Positions 22,751 to 33,541 of a stretch of DNA of 64,000 bases are shown here, one piece after another (position 1 is the first letter of the stretch; every line of letters begins with the position of its first letter). This stretch comes from Hemerocallis citrina (Eukaryota > Streptophyta > Magnoliopsida > Asparagales > Asphodelaceae). Under the pieces are notes generated by a model. The model had not been told where the DNA came from. It saw only the letters and a program-made list of their open reading frames with translations, and did not search any database. The position numbers and the translations under genes are program-made. The stretch covers positions 45,754,283-45,818,282 of the forward strand of contig CM030366.1 in assembly GCA_017893485.1 (NCBI GenBank), read 5' to 3'.

Positions 22751-23096
22751 GCTAGAATTTTGCTATCATGATTTTCCAGCTATTATTATTTCCTGTTGCT
22801 ATTTGAACAATTGTATCTTGTACTTGAATTTATTTTGTATTTGGGCAATGTGACCCAGGATATTTGACTTATTCAGATCTGGATTATTTGAGATTATAAT
22901 ATTTTGGTTTTAAGTATTCTTGTTGGTATTTTGATTCATATGTGCATGCTTGGTTGATTCTATTGCTTCCGACTCTGATTATTCTTGTGAAATATTATGA
23001 AGATTCTTGAACTGCTTATGGATGATGAAAATCATTCGCTGGGCTTTTTTCGTATATTCGTATTCTGTATTCTCTTTTGGGAAGCGGGGCGTGACA

Positions 23097-25003
23097 ATCT
23101 TGTTTCTCTTTTTATGAGTTGAGAATAGACATAGTGTGCTGTTTGGAAACCTTAAGCCTTGATTTATATTACACATTAACTTAGATCCATGATAGTTATT
23201 AATCAAGTTACATTCAATGCAAAGAAATCTCAAAATGCTGCTATCCTGATTTGGCTTGATGGTTTCGACCTTGTTAATGACAAAATATTGAGTTGGTTTC
23301 TGAATATGAATTGTAGCCCCACGTGTCTAGTTTTCAGAACGTCTGACAGAATTTAATTCTGAGTTATAAGTTGTGGAATATTGCTGTTTTAGTACCGCTA
23401 GGTCTGGATTTCTAGATTTACAAATTCACTGTATCACCCTGCCTTGCATTTTAATTTGAACATGTTACCAGCAAAACAATAATATGAAATTTACCTTTCT
23501 GAGACTAGACATGCTAGGGAATCACCCTAAATTTTTATGGATTTAATTGATGAGTTTTCAAACATGATTCATGTGTGTAAATACAACTTTAAGATTCTGC
23601 CTGTATATGAAAATCTGTGTAGAATGTGAATTTGAACCCAGTTACTGTAACTTTTATAGATCGTGTGTATATGCGTTGGAACCGGCAAAGAGTCTAGTTT
23701 CTAAAACTTCTGACGAATCCAGATTTGCATTTTTGTAGCAGCAAAATCTCAATTTTGGTGCAGCAACGTCCTGCTGTCCAAACTTAGAATTCTTGTTGTT
23801 TCACTACCTATAAGTTTGTTTGACATCGGAATATATTTTCTACCCAGCTCGAACTTGTTCCCTATTTCCTATTATGTTTACTCACCCTGTCTGTGCACAT
23901 TATGCCTGTTTATAATAATGATAATTAACAAGTTGGGGTTTAAGGGAAAAATCTAGTAGTGGACAATATAGAGAAGTGTACTCAGAAGGGGGCCCGTGTT
24001 TCCCAACAGTTTACTGTTTTACTGTGTTACACGACTACTTCCTGTTTTACCCGACTGCATACTTCCCTATAGGAAGGTGTACTCGGAAGGGGACCCACAG
24101 GTGTCAACTATTTACATGAATACATGATTACATGATTCACGACACTGTTTACTATTTACCTAATGCCTGAGTACACGACCCTATAGAATCCACCACGAAA
24201 TTTGAACATAAGTTGATTGTATGCATCAAACATGTGGTAAATATATGGGACGCAAGATTGTTGCATTAGCTAGGGATAAACAATAGACCTAAAAATAACA
24301 TGTTTCACTTGCACATCCCTGTTTCCTATTACTGTTAACTATTACTGTTATCTGTTACCGTTACCTGTTACTATTATCTGTTACTGTTACCTGCTACTGT
24401 TTCCTGCTACCGTCACTTGAAACTTGTTACCAGTTACCTGTTTATCTGATACCTGTTGCATGTTGTATGTTACTTGTTACTTATTTCCTGTACTCTTGAT
24501 TCCTGTTTCCTGTTCTACTATTTATTATCTCATTCCTGTACCCCTTTGCTTGTACTACTTGTGGCCCGTAGCTTGCACTAATGGGCATACTGTTTTCCTG
24601 TTTCCCATTTTCCTTCAATTATAAATTATACAGATTTCGGAGATCAGTTGCCTGAAGGAGTGAGTGACCAAATGTTTTGAGCTTGACTGAAATATTTCAT
24701 GCTCTAATTTGCTTTTGTATTGAGATCATTAGTTTCTTGGTGCTACTTGAACTGGTATTAGGCATGTTGTCCCGAAGTTTTATTATTGTTTACAGATCTT
24801 ATTTTTATTTGAGGATTATGTATTGGTTTTCAAATAATTCTGTTGATTATGAGTTTTGTTTCATGCATGCGTGGTTGTATATTTCTTGTATAATCCTGTT
24901 GTACTGTTGAGTTGATCCTTACAGCTTATGAATGGTGAAAATCATTCGCTGGGCTTTGTCACGAACTCGTATTCCGTATCCTTTTGGGAAGCAGGGCATG
25001 ACA
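23097..25003 (+). repeat. LTR-A, right part
   Basis: Continues from 12307 across the E2 insertion; ATCTT at 23097-23101 is the right target-duplication copy. It has the conserved block GTTTAAGGGAAAAATCTAGT (23938), an ACCTGTTACTGTT-rich array (24310-24530), a micro-exon homologue reading DFGDQLPEGVSDQMF-stop (about 24633-24680) and the terminus GCAGGGCATGACA. It ends at 25003 next to LTR-B, into which it probably inserted. Confidence 0.75.
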
Positions 25004-27252
25004 TATATTGTCTTTAAACTCATCTCTTATTGAACCCGAAATCCAATTGCAATTAATTCTAGACCCAAACCCATTATTATTGGATCCTAACCCAATAATC
25101 CAACAACCTAATTGTATTCTATATATACTACCCTAATGCAAACCCTAAAAATACAACCCTAAAGCCTAGCCATCTCTCTCTCTCTCTCTTCTCTGCCGAC
25201 CATCCTAACCTACCACCTACCCCCGAGCACCCATCTGCTCCACCTCCGGTGACCTTTCCCTCAGTCACCGAGCGTCGTAGCCCCAAGCCGCGACTCCCGA
25301 GGCCCCTCGACGCCAGATTTCCCTCTCGACCTTGCTGTCGATCAACCACCGAAGACCCCTCGACAGCTCCCCATCCCGTCGCCTTCAACCCACGCCAGCA
25401 CTGTCCTCCACCGAACTCGACCATCTCTGTGGATTTAGTCGCCGCCGTCCGCCCCGCCGTCAGCCATCGCTAGAAATAGCAGCCCTTGCTATCTTGCTCT
25501 TGCTGTGGATGCTGTGTGCTCTTGCTGTCTTGCTTTTGTTGTTGGTTGCTGTGTTCTCTCGTGCACGTAGTGTGCACGTGTTTCTTTGTGACTGTTCGTT
25601 GCTCCCAGATTCTCATCCCATTATTCTTTGGTATTCGAACTAATCATCGATAAGACAAGTCACTTTCCTCTTGAATTGAATATTATATCAATTCAAGTTT
25701 TCATTGAAATTCTTGCAAGTAGATAGTACTCGTTCATCATATCGTATACCATTGTTCATCTTTCGTTGAGTATATTGAGGGTTTACACGAGCTAACCCAA
25801 ATATCCTCGACTTCGTGCCTTTGTTGACTCTAAAAATTGAATCATTCATGCATTCATGTAATATTGATTGTAGGGTTTATTCATACAAACGACACACAAA
25901 TAAACTGTCATAGAATTGAATGCTACGTTGTGTGCTTGAATAATCGATTGATGTTTTGCTATTGTTAAACTAGTGTATGTGGCATTCTTAATTATGTTTA
26001 TCATGATATTATGCCTACCATGCTGATTATAAGATTTATTGACTAATTTAACTCAAACGTGTCATGTTAGATCGCTTTATTTCATGAAATATATTGTAAA
26101 TCTGTATGTTTATTGTCTGTCTGGAATTTGTGAGATGTTTTCGACCCAGTATTTGACATTAAAATTAATAACTTTATGAATAAGAGTTGTAGCTCTATGT
26201 CTCTAATTTCCAGAACATCTGAGATATTTGAATTCCGAGTTGTATTGCAAAAGTTATGATGATTTTACTACAGCTGCATTTTATTTCTAGAATTTCAGAT
26301 TCATGTATATGTTCATGTTTAAACTATTAAAATCTAAGTTTAGAATATTGCTCAGATAATTTCCAGAATAATAGTCAACATGATTAGGAGTACAATGAAT
26401 ATTTTTGATGAATTTATAATTGAGTTCTCGCTGATTCTAAAGATATAACAACTTGATGTTGATTTTCAGTCAGAACATGTAATCTGTAAATAATGATGTA
26501 TTTAACCTAGCTACCATTGTCAGATTTTGTATTTTAAATATGTGTTGGTATCTTTGGGATGTCTAGTTTTCAGAACTTCTGACAGATTCAGTTTTACTCT
26601 ATTTATCCCATCCAAAGTTATCATCCTATGTTCTTCTATTGTTACTATCGGTCATCTAATGTCTCTACATTGCATAATGTATTGTTTGCATCGATAAAAT
26701 AATTAAAAAGCTGGAGTTTAAGGGATTGACTTGAGTAGTAAATAATATAGAGACTGTGTCGACTGGTGTTTTAACGAATGATTGTTGGAGCGCTGACTAC
26801 GACACCCCAATCTTTCGTGTATTGTTTCAGTGTATCATTTTAGTGTATCGTGCAACAAAGTTTTTATCGTATCAGTGTTATCGTACCGACACATGATCTA
26901 TAGACTTCACCACTAGAGTCTAAACAACATTGATTGTATGCATCGAACCTGTAGTATGTGATGCAGTCGTACGTGCATTAGTTAGGTTGAAAATTAATAG
27001 ACTTAAGAATTGACACAATATCAACATTGCATAATGAACATCATCATTTCATATCGAACATTGTCTAAGTGTTATTAACATCGACTATTGAACATTGTCA
27101 TCGAATATTGAATCATTATTTATAACCATTGTATCGATTACCAGGGATATTGATATTTGCTATCGTCCATTATTATTGATTCCTATTGACCCACTGAATT
27201 CATTGTTATATCGTTATTCCATTAATTCTTTGCTTTCTCTACTTGCTGTCCA
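25004..27252 (+). repeat. LTR-B, left part
   Basis: The LTR start is missing from the window because LTR-A interrupts it. It contains a TATA box (25119-25126), a CT-repeat run (25166-25190), a C-rich leader with frame ending ...SHPIILWYSN, a donor-like GACAAGTCAC (25655) and then AT-rich DNA to the insertion of the solo LTR at 27253. GTCCA (27248-27252) is the left copy of that solo LTR's target duplication. It matches E4's LTR best near its end. Confidence 0.7.
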
Positions 27253-28765
27253 TGTAATACCCTGATTTTTCAATTAATGAAAAATTATTTATTTTTGCAC
27301 GCAGTGTGCACGTGCAATATTTTGCTTAAATTAAATCTTATAATTATTTTCATTGTGATGTGTATAAACATTTAAATATGTGTTCTCAAGTTATTTTATA
27401 CAAAAGCCTTTTTCTTTAAATAAATAGAAAGCCTTATTTTAAAGGCCTTTTTCTTAAAAGCCCAAAATGTAAATTATTTATTTTATTTTAAATAACTATT
27501 TTGGCCCAAAACTAAAGCCCATGGATTAATCTATTCTTATTTAACTTGTCATGTAGAAGACTATTTTAATACTATTTTAAATTTTATACAAAATTAAAAT
27601 GTACAATTTTTAAGCCTAGTGGCATGCACGTGTATTGCACGTACACGTGCAACATGCACAAAAGTGCTAGGCCGGATTGCTTCTTGGAGGGAAAACTCAA
27701 AATTTGAGTGGTAGTCATGGCATGGTGGTTATGTGGGTGTGGGTAGTTTTTATAACTCCTACTTTCATCTTGGCCTTCCATCCTACAACCAACTAGTTAA
27801 TCCTAGCCCTCCATTCCATTTGATTTCTAGTATAAATACCCCCTCCCATGGCTAGTATTCTTATGCAAATTATATCTTTCCAAACCTATAGTCTAATAGC
27901 ATTATTTAGTAGTAAGTTGTGAGTTAAAAAGATTGAGAGAATTGTGTGGGATTGTGTTGCATTCAAACAAGGAGAAGAAGGCCGGCATCATTCCAAGGAG
28001 AGGAGCTCGGTTTTTGGTGGCTTGGAGCTTGTGCGCGCATTATCTAGGAGGAGGTGCATCTCGTCGCAAAGGACTTTTTGTTGCTAATTTTGTTTGTTCT
28101 CTCCATATAAGGTGGGTAACTTTTCCTATTTCTAATATAGGGATCCATGCTAGATTTAATTATCACATGAAGCATGAAAATGATTAATAAGAATGCACAT
28201 TGGGTTTGGAAAATAATCCCTAATTGATTGAATTGTTGACATGGAAATAGCATGTAATTCTATCGTTAAAAATTATAAGTTGCATGTGTAATTGATTATG
28301 ATTATAGATTGATGGAAGAAAATATATTTATCACCATCATAAATTATATGTAAAAGTTAGTACCTTGTTAATGCTAATTTATGTGTTGTAGAGATCTTTT
28401 GAGTTATTGTGGGAATGGATAAACTCAAAAAATAGATTTGTATGTTGAACAATAGATTAATAACAGAAAATTAATGTAAGAAAATTGTGGATAAAAAGAT
28501 TAGAAGGCCAATTGTTAAACAATGTCAAAAATGAGAAGTATAGTAGTTGTAATGTATAATTCACTGAATTGTGTGAAAAATATATTTTTATTAGTACAAA
28601 AATTATTTTATGCACACTGGTATGAAAATCATGTGAGGGGAAGTCAATCTGGAATTTTTCAGTAACTTCTATAAAAGTAATATGAAACAAAGATTAATTG
28701 AACATCGAGATGTTTTTACAACAGTGGCAATTGATTCAAAAAGGATTTTAATTTGTACTGTGACA

Positions 28766-28835
28766 ACCTGAGCATGTAGCTCAAGTGGTCACTGTGTGCG
28801 GCTGTGTTCTCGGGGGTGACTGGTTCGAAACTCGT
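28766..28835 (+). mobile_element. tRNA-derived SINE-like module 1
   Basis: Box A-like TAGCTCAAGTGG (28777) and box B GGTTCGAAACT (28822), 45 bases apart, as in tRNA-derived SINE heads. No clear 3' tail or duplication seen. Confidence 0.5.
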
Positions 28836-28881
28836 GTGCAACATTATTTTAGTTTGTTTTTTTAAAGACAATTAAACTGTA

Positions 28882-28908
28882 GGCCGAGAGCATTTAATGC
28901 TCTCAGCC
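28882..28908. other. Palindrome between the SINE-like modules
   Basis: GGCCGAGAGCATT and AATGCTCTCAGCC form 13-nt arms around one base, with a single G-T wobble. Confidence 0.75.
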
Positions 28909-28924
28909 GTAACCATACCGCTGG

Positions 28925-29010
28925 CACAGTTTGGCCTAGTGGCGGGTGCTCTTGGCTGTGTTCTCCGTGTGCCTGGGTTCGAATCCTACCCTCGGCATCT
29001 TTGAAAAAAA
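28925..29010 (+). mobile_element. tRNA-derived SINE-like module 2
   Basis: Box A TGGCCTAGTGG (28932) and a perfect box B GGTTCGAATCC (28976), followed by TACCCTCGGCATC and an A/T-rich tail (GAAAAAAATATTTTTTTT). The box A to box B spacing of 44 is tRNA-like. Confidence 0.65.
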
Positions 29011-30533
29011 TATTTTTTTTGGGTTTCTAGGTGTCCAAAAATTGTGAAAAAAATATGGTTATTCTCATAAAAATGTAAGGGATTTTATAAAAATGATTTG
29101 GGCATTATTTGAAAGAGATAAACTATGGTTTGTGAATAAAAGATATAATTAGAACTATGGTTCTAGAGTATACACTTGTGAAAAATTGTAGCTTATAAGA
29201 ATAAAAGAATAATGGAGTATAAGAAAGTGATTTGGCAAAAAGAAGCTTGTTGTGTGATATAATGCAATTTATTCTCACTTGAGAATAATGTGAAAAAATA
29301 TGAAGTATGAATATTCATTAGTGATGTGAATTTCAAATGTGGAATTATTAATTGATAAAGTGCATGAGTTCATGGAATAATGAATGAATTAGAGATCATA
29401 TGAATAAAAAAAGAAATCCGTTGGTTATGAATATGAATTTTATGAGTCTTAAGTACTCATTGTGGAAATTGTGAATTGGAATTGAATTGGAAGAGTAGCT
29501 AAGTCTCCCCCGGTAGTTGGAAAGAAAACGAAATGAAATATTGAAATTAGACCAAGGTTGGTCATGTCGAAATGAATGAATAAGTCCGGTTTAGTGGAGA
29601 GGCTAACTCTAGAGATTTAATTTTGTTCATGATTTTTAATAAAACTAAGGATTAGTACATAGTGGAGACGTGATGAAAGTAGAAGAAAAACACGAGTATG
29701 GGGGCCATCGGATTAGTGGTGTGAGAGCGATCCACAGGCTGCCTGCTTGATGCGTCGAGACATGGCGTGGGCGCTACTCCAGAATTATCGTCCCGGTGGC
29801 GATGCTCGTGGGATGTTCGAGTGGCTATGGGTGGTGCCATTGTTCCATGGCGGAGGCTGAATTGTCCACAGGTTGCCTGCTCGATGCGTCGTGTCAGTGC
29901 GTGGGATTCCCCTCCAGGCTGCCTGGGCATGGGCTCATAGATCATAGGACATCTAAGACACTACCGTAATTACAGTAGTAGATTAAGACATAACGAGGGA
30001 TTGAACCCTACAAAGATGAAGAACGAATAAGGGCTTGCCTTCGGACCTATGTAGTATGGGATGCATAGAATCCGAACAAGTGCGCCCTAGTGTCATGTAA
30101 TATAAATAAATGCATTAAGGACTAAGTGCACAATCACTACACGACATCAATAGGGTAGTCCCTTTAATTGAAATGTGATAAGTTTGTGTTTGCTAAATAT
30201 GAAAAATTGAGTTATACTATTTCCGGCATAGAGAGGATGGCCGTGTATAATGTTCGTCGGTTGAATAAACTGACGTACCCACAGTCTTATATGCAGGTAA
30301 ATGACATGTCAAAGGTTAAAGAGGAATGTATGCTTAAGGATTATACCATGTTGTTGTACATTCATTTAATTGTTGTAATTTTTACTTCCGCTGTGCAATG
30401 TAAAGTGTAATATTGATGTAAACTCTGATGTAAAGTGAAAAGTTTAAATTTCCTTGTAAAATTGTACTAAAGAAAGCGAAAAGATCCTGTAGAACATCTC
30501 GAATTCAGTTTATTTGGGATTCGGGGCGTTACA

Positions 30534-30965
30534 GTCCATGCCTTGCTCTAAGGACAATTTTTCTCCTCTTTTTAGATGAAGTGTTCACAGGTGATCAAGG
30601 AGAATTACCTGTAGGAATTGGAGAACAAGATTTTTAAAGATTTATTGCTTTCTAGTTGATTGTTATTTAATTGAATTTATGGTATTGAAACCTATTATCA
30701 TTGTGTTTGGATTTATTATTGTATTGGGCTTATGACCCGAATATTGTTATTTGTTTCTATATGTTGGATTATCGTATCTGGTTATTTCATATTGTCTTAT
30801 TCCAAGTATTATTGTTTATGTGGTTGTTATTATTCCTTGCGCAATTGTTTTGTATTGTTTATATTGTTGAGTTGAATGGGTAAACAGATTATGGATGATG
30901 CAAGTCATTCGCTGGGCCAATGTCATGCGCTTGTGTTTCTGATTTGTGGGAAGCGGGGCATGACA
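30534..30965 (+). repeat. LTR-B, right part
   Basis: Resumes after the GTCCA duplication. It has an acceptor-like CTCCTCTTTTTAG (30574), a micro-exon homologue with GDQGELPVGIGEQDF and a stop (about 30590-30635), the conserved CATTCGCTGGGC block and the terminus GGGGCATGACA. The match to the E4 LTR end (36600-36760, minus) shows these two are the same family. Confidence 0.75.
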
Positions 30966-31313
30966 CAACCTCTAAAAGCATTGTGGGAACGGGAAAACTT
31001 GTGCAAGTATTTCAAAGCCCAACGTTCCTAAAGCACTATCTAGTTTGTCATCACTAGACTCGTTCGAGCGAGACTACGATGTTCGAATATCGTCGAGAGG
31101 TAGAGAGTGCCTCGGGGTAGGTGAAGTTCGTGTAGAAGGCGGGGCCTCCGTGATGACGGCACTAGGGTGTGCCCTTGAGAAAAATAGGTGGAGGTAGATT
31201 CAACTAGCAGAAAAGGCCACTGAACCGGGTTGTTTGTAAGAGGAGAATAAAATAGCCTAGAAAATTTAAATCACACAGGTGTGTATTCATTGTATGCAAT
31301 CCAAGGTGGAGAT
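30966..31313 (+). other. Probable 3' interior end of a Copia element
   Basis: No coding domain seen. It ends in AAGGTGGAGA (31303-31312), a typical Copia polypurine tract immediately before an LTR that starts TGTTGGG. Assigned only from this junction. Confidence 0.5.
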
Positions 31314-31948
31314 TGTTGGGTTTATGTCATGCATACTAAGTTCGATAAGAAGATGATGAAGCGAAGAAGGTTGAAGTGACGGTTAAATGGAAGATGAGAA
31401 GCCACAACAACATGGTAGAAGGGTGTGCAATCGACTGTGAAGCCGACCAACACCTCCTCGGGTTTGGTTGGAGTCAAATACTGTCGACTGCATTTTGTGC
31501 AGTCGATCGTGTCGCGACTATTTGTGTTCGGGTGCTGGTCTTGGGGATTCGTTTGAAGCCCGACTTCATCTTCAAGTTAGATCGTATGGCTCCTATCATG
31601 TTACTTCTTCTTCAGGAAATATCAGATGACTATTGTATCATGATGTCATACTAGGGTTTTTCTAGATCTCAATATATTATTGTCCACGAAAGAGTACTTC
31701 TTTGAAGATAGTATGAGAGGTTCTCCAACTGCAAACAACTACTATTTTCAAGTGAAGCAATTCTTATATGTTTTCTAGTTGAATAATATCTCGGTTTTTT
31801 CTCCCCCGGGATTAGAGCAAGCCCAAACCGGGACAAAATTGTGTGTTTTGTGTCTGGTGTAATCTTCTATTTACTTGGTGGTTTGTATTGATCGTGTCAC
31901 ATAACTCAACAACATTCCGGCGCTTCCGAAGGCAATAATTTCCAAACA
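31314..31948 (+). repeat. Copia-type LTR (635 bp)
   Basis: TGTTGGGTTTATG ... TTTCCAAACA, with a late CTCCCCCGGGATTAGAG and TTGTGTGTTTTGTGTCTGG region typical of Copia R-U5. It is preceded by a polypurine tract and followed by a PBS, so interior sequence borders it on both sides. Confidence 0.75.
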
Positions 31949-31950
31949 AT

Positions 31951-31965
31951 TGGTATCAGAGTGCC
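31951..31965 (+). promoter_or_regulatory. Copia primer-binding site (tRNA-iMet)
   Basis: TGGTATCAGAGTGCC, two bases after the LTR end; the first 11 bases match the initiator tRNA-Met complement exactly. Confidence 0.85.
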
Positions 31966-31984
31966 AATTGTTCCTAACATAGAT

Positions 31985-33267
31985 CTCTGAATATGAAGTT
32001 TTTGAGGATGTTGAACTAGGGGAGGGATCAAAGTGTGTATCAATGTTTTCTTGGAAGAACAGGACTTCAACAAAGATGCCAAAGTCAAGTGCAGTTGTCG
32101 CTTGTTTGAGTTCAGGGAATATTATGCAAGTATGAAATTTAAGAAACAATGTACTTGATTTTGATAGAATTAAATTTTCTTATATAATCTCTTAATAATT
32201 ATCTGTCATTTATTCTTCTTCTTCATCATCTTCTTCCTCTTTTTATTCTTGAACAGACATGCTATTTTTGTGTTCATCAACAAGAGTTTTCAAAGTTCCA
32301 TTTAAATACATTATCCCCAGATGGAGGAACGGTTTAAAACGTCACTATGTTAGAGTTCACATCACTTATGATGATTGGAATACTAGACCTGAAGGCAAAA
32401 AGGTTTGATAAGACGTGCAATGCCTTCTATGAGGCTACAAGGCTAGCAATTGATTCTAATGATAAATGCAATTTGGTCATGGAATGGATACATAATTTAA
32501 AGGATAAACTACGTGAAGCGGAAAGTATTTGTGAAAGTGTTCAATCCAATTCGAAATCTCAATCTAGTAAGAAGTCTGTACCTAAAGCTAAAAGTACAGT
32601 GAATGAGAGTCAAGCTCTGCTTACCCCACATGTTGTTCGAAGTAAGGGTTGCCCACCTTTTAAAAGGAAGAAAAATGTAATAGAAAAAATTGTGGAGAAA
32701 ATTGAAGAATGGAGGAAGAAGAAGCCGACCGTCAATGAAAAAAAACCTTCAGGCAATTAATCATTTAAATTGTATATTCGCACATAATTTTTTGAGTTTA
32801 TAATTTCTATAATAAGTAATTGCTATTTGTGTAGGACAAAGAATGGAACCAGCTCTTGTTTCCCCTGATAGTGGACATTGCCATCCACTACCAAGTCAAA
32901 TTTCTGCAACATCACCTTTTTAACCTACATTTCAGGTATCTTAAACTGATTCGTGAAAACTACTATTTTTTGATATTTATCCGTTCATTTTATTAGATTA
33001 TTTTGTACATTAAAACTGTAGGTGCCTGTGCAAAGTGATTCCAGTTGGCTCACTTCAACAAATCAATTTGCTGAAGGTAACTTGCCAGTAAAGAAAAATA
33101 TTAATTGGGGGATTGATCGGGACAATGGCATTGGAATGAACTGGATGCATAATTTATTGAAGATGTGTGAAGGAAGTTTAGGGGGGCTTTGGCAGGGGAG
33201 TCATGGTAAGCTACCAAATAGTAATTTCATAATTTTCGAAGAAGACGAAATTGATACTGTTAATTAG
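31985..33267 (+). pseudogene. FAR1/FRS-related pseudogene fragment (SWIM domain and C-terminal region)
   Basis: FAR1-related proteins descend from Mutator-like transposases and act as plant nuclear transcription regulators. Pieces in order: YEVFEDVELGEGSK (about 31992), then after a frameshift FLEEQDFNKDAKVKCSCRLF (SWIM CxC), then GILC-K-H (CxH) once a 127-nt intron (32130-32256, GT...AG) is removed, HAIFVFIN, frameshift, VFKVPFKYIIPRWRNGLKRH and TYDDWNTRPEGKK, another frameshift near 32400, and a frame to 32760 with RFDKTCNAFYEATRLAIDS and VVRSKGCPPFKRKK, a C-terminal motif seen in this family. A possible last exon (33022-33267) follows an AG acceptor. At least four frameshifts make it a pseudogene. 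The N-terminal FAR1 and MULE domains are absent. The retained intron argues against a processed copy. Confidence 0.75.
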
Positions 33268-33541
33268 TAGTTAACTATCATTTTTAGTTGTCATGTAATA
33301 TTTGTCTTGATATATTACGGCAACCTAATCAACTCATGGTATTTCAGTTTGCCAGTCAAGTTCCAAATCTCAGTTGACCATTATTTTATGGAAGCATTAT
33401 TTAAATATTAATACTAATTTTATATGGAACATATGCTACCGACACAATGAAAATTATTTCACAGTAATGGTCCAAAAAAGTTTCTTCGTTGGTGTGTCAT
33501 ACCCCATAACGTCTTTATCCCTCCCTATCCTTGCTTCCTAG
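33268..33541. other. Unassigned AT-rich DNA
   Basis: No open frame or repeat recognised between the FRS fragment and the LINE tail. Confidence 0.5.

Larger units (their letters stand above)
12308..23096 (+). mobile_element. E2: LARD-like non-autonomous gypsy element
   Basis: Two 4.3-kb LTRs flank an interior that has a PBS and a polypurine tract but no gag or pol. A perfect 5-bp duplication, ATCTT, is present at 12303-12307 and 23097-23101, so both ends are defined to the base. Without the Copia solo LTR at 17407-18663 the interior is about 947 bp, close to the 941 bp of E3. Leader, PBS and 3' untranslated sequences resemble those of E1, so mobilisation by a chromovirus of that kind is likely (inference). 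E2 lies inside LTR-A. Confidence 0.93.
18787..23096 (+). repeat. E2 3' LTR (4310 bp)
   Basis: TGTAACCCCTG ... GGGGCGTGACA. Same layout as the 5' copy: TATA-like at 19405, a ~50-bp duplication in the leader (about 19300-19385), GATC block 19943-20380, donor CAG|GCAAGT at 20477, 39-bp repeats, ACTTGATAC array (22375-22530), acceptor TTGCAG at 22701 and an intact micro-exon. Confidence 0.93.
27253..30533 (+). mobile_element. Gypsy-type solo LTR (3281 bp)
   Basis: TGTAATACCCTG ... TTCGGGGCGTTACA with GTCCA duplicated at 27248-27252 and 30534-30538, so both ends are certain. The TATA box TATAAATA is at 27831. A GT donor-like AAG|GTGGGTAAC lies near 28111. No interior or second LTR, hence a solo LTR. 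It is distantly related to the solo LTR at 58389. The frames at 27933-28187 and 30168-30410 lie inside it and have no recognised domain. Confidence 0.9.

Noticed and set aside
29652..29945. 97-codon minus-strand frame
   Set aside because: Inside a solo LTR, overlapping a short direct repeat (TCCACAGGCTGCCTGC); no domain and no support.
33022..33267. Independent small gene of 81 codons
   Set aside because: More likely the last exon of the FRS-like pseudogene: it follows an AG acceptor and a gene fragment on the same strand, and its Met is not at a convincing start context.
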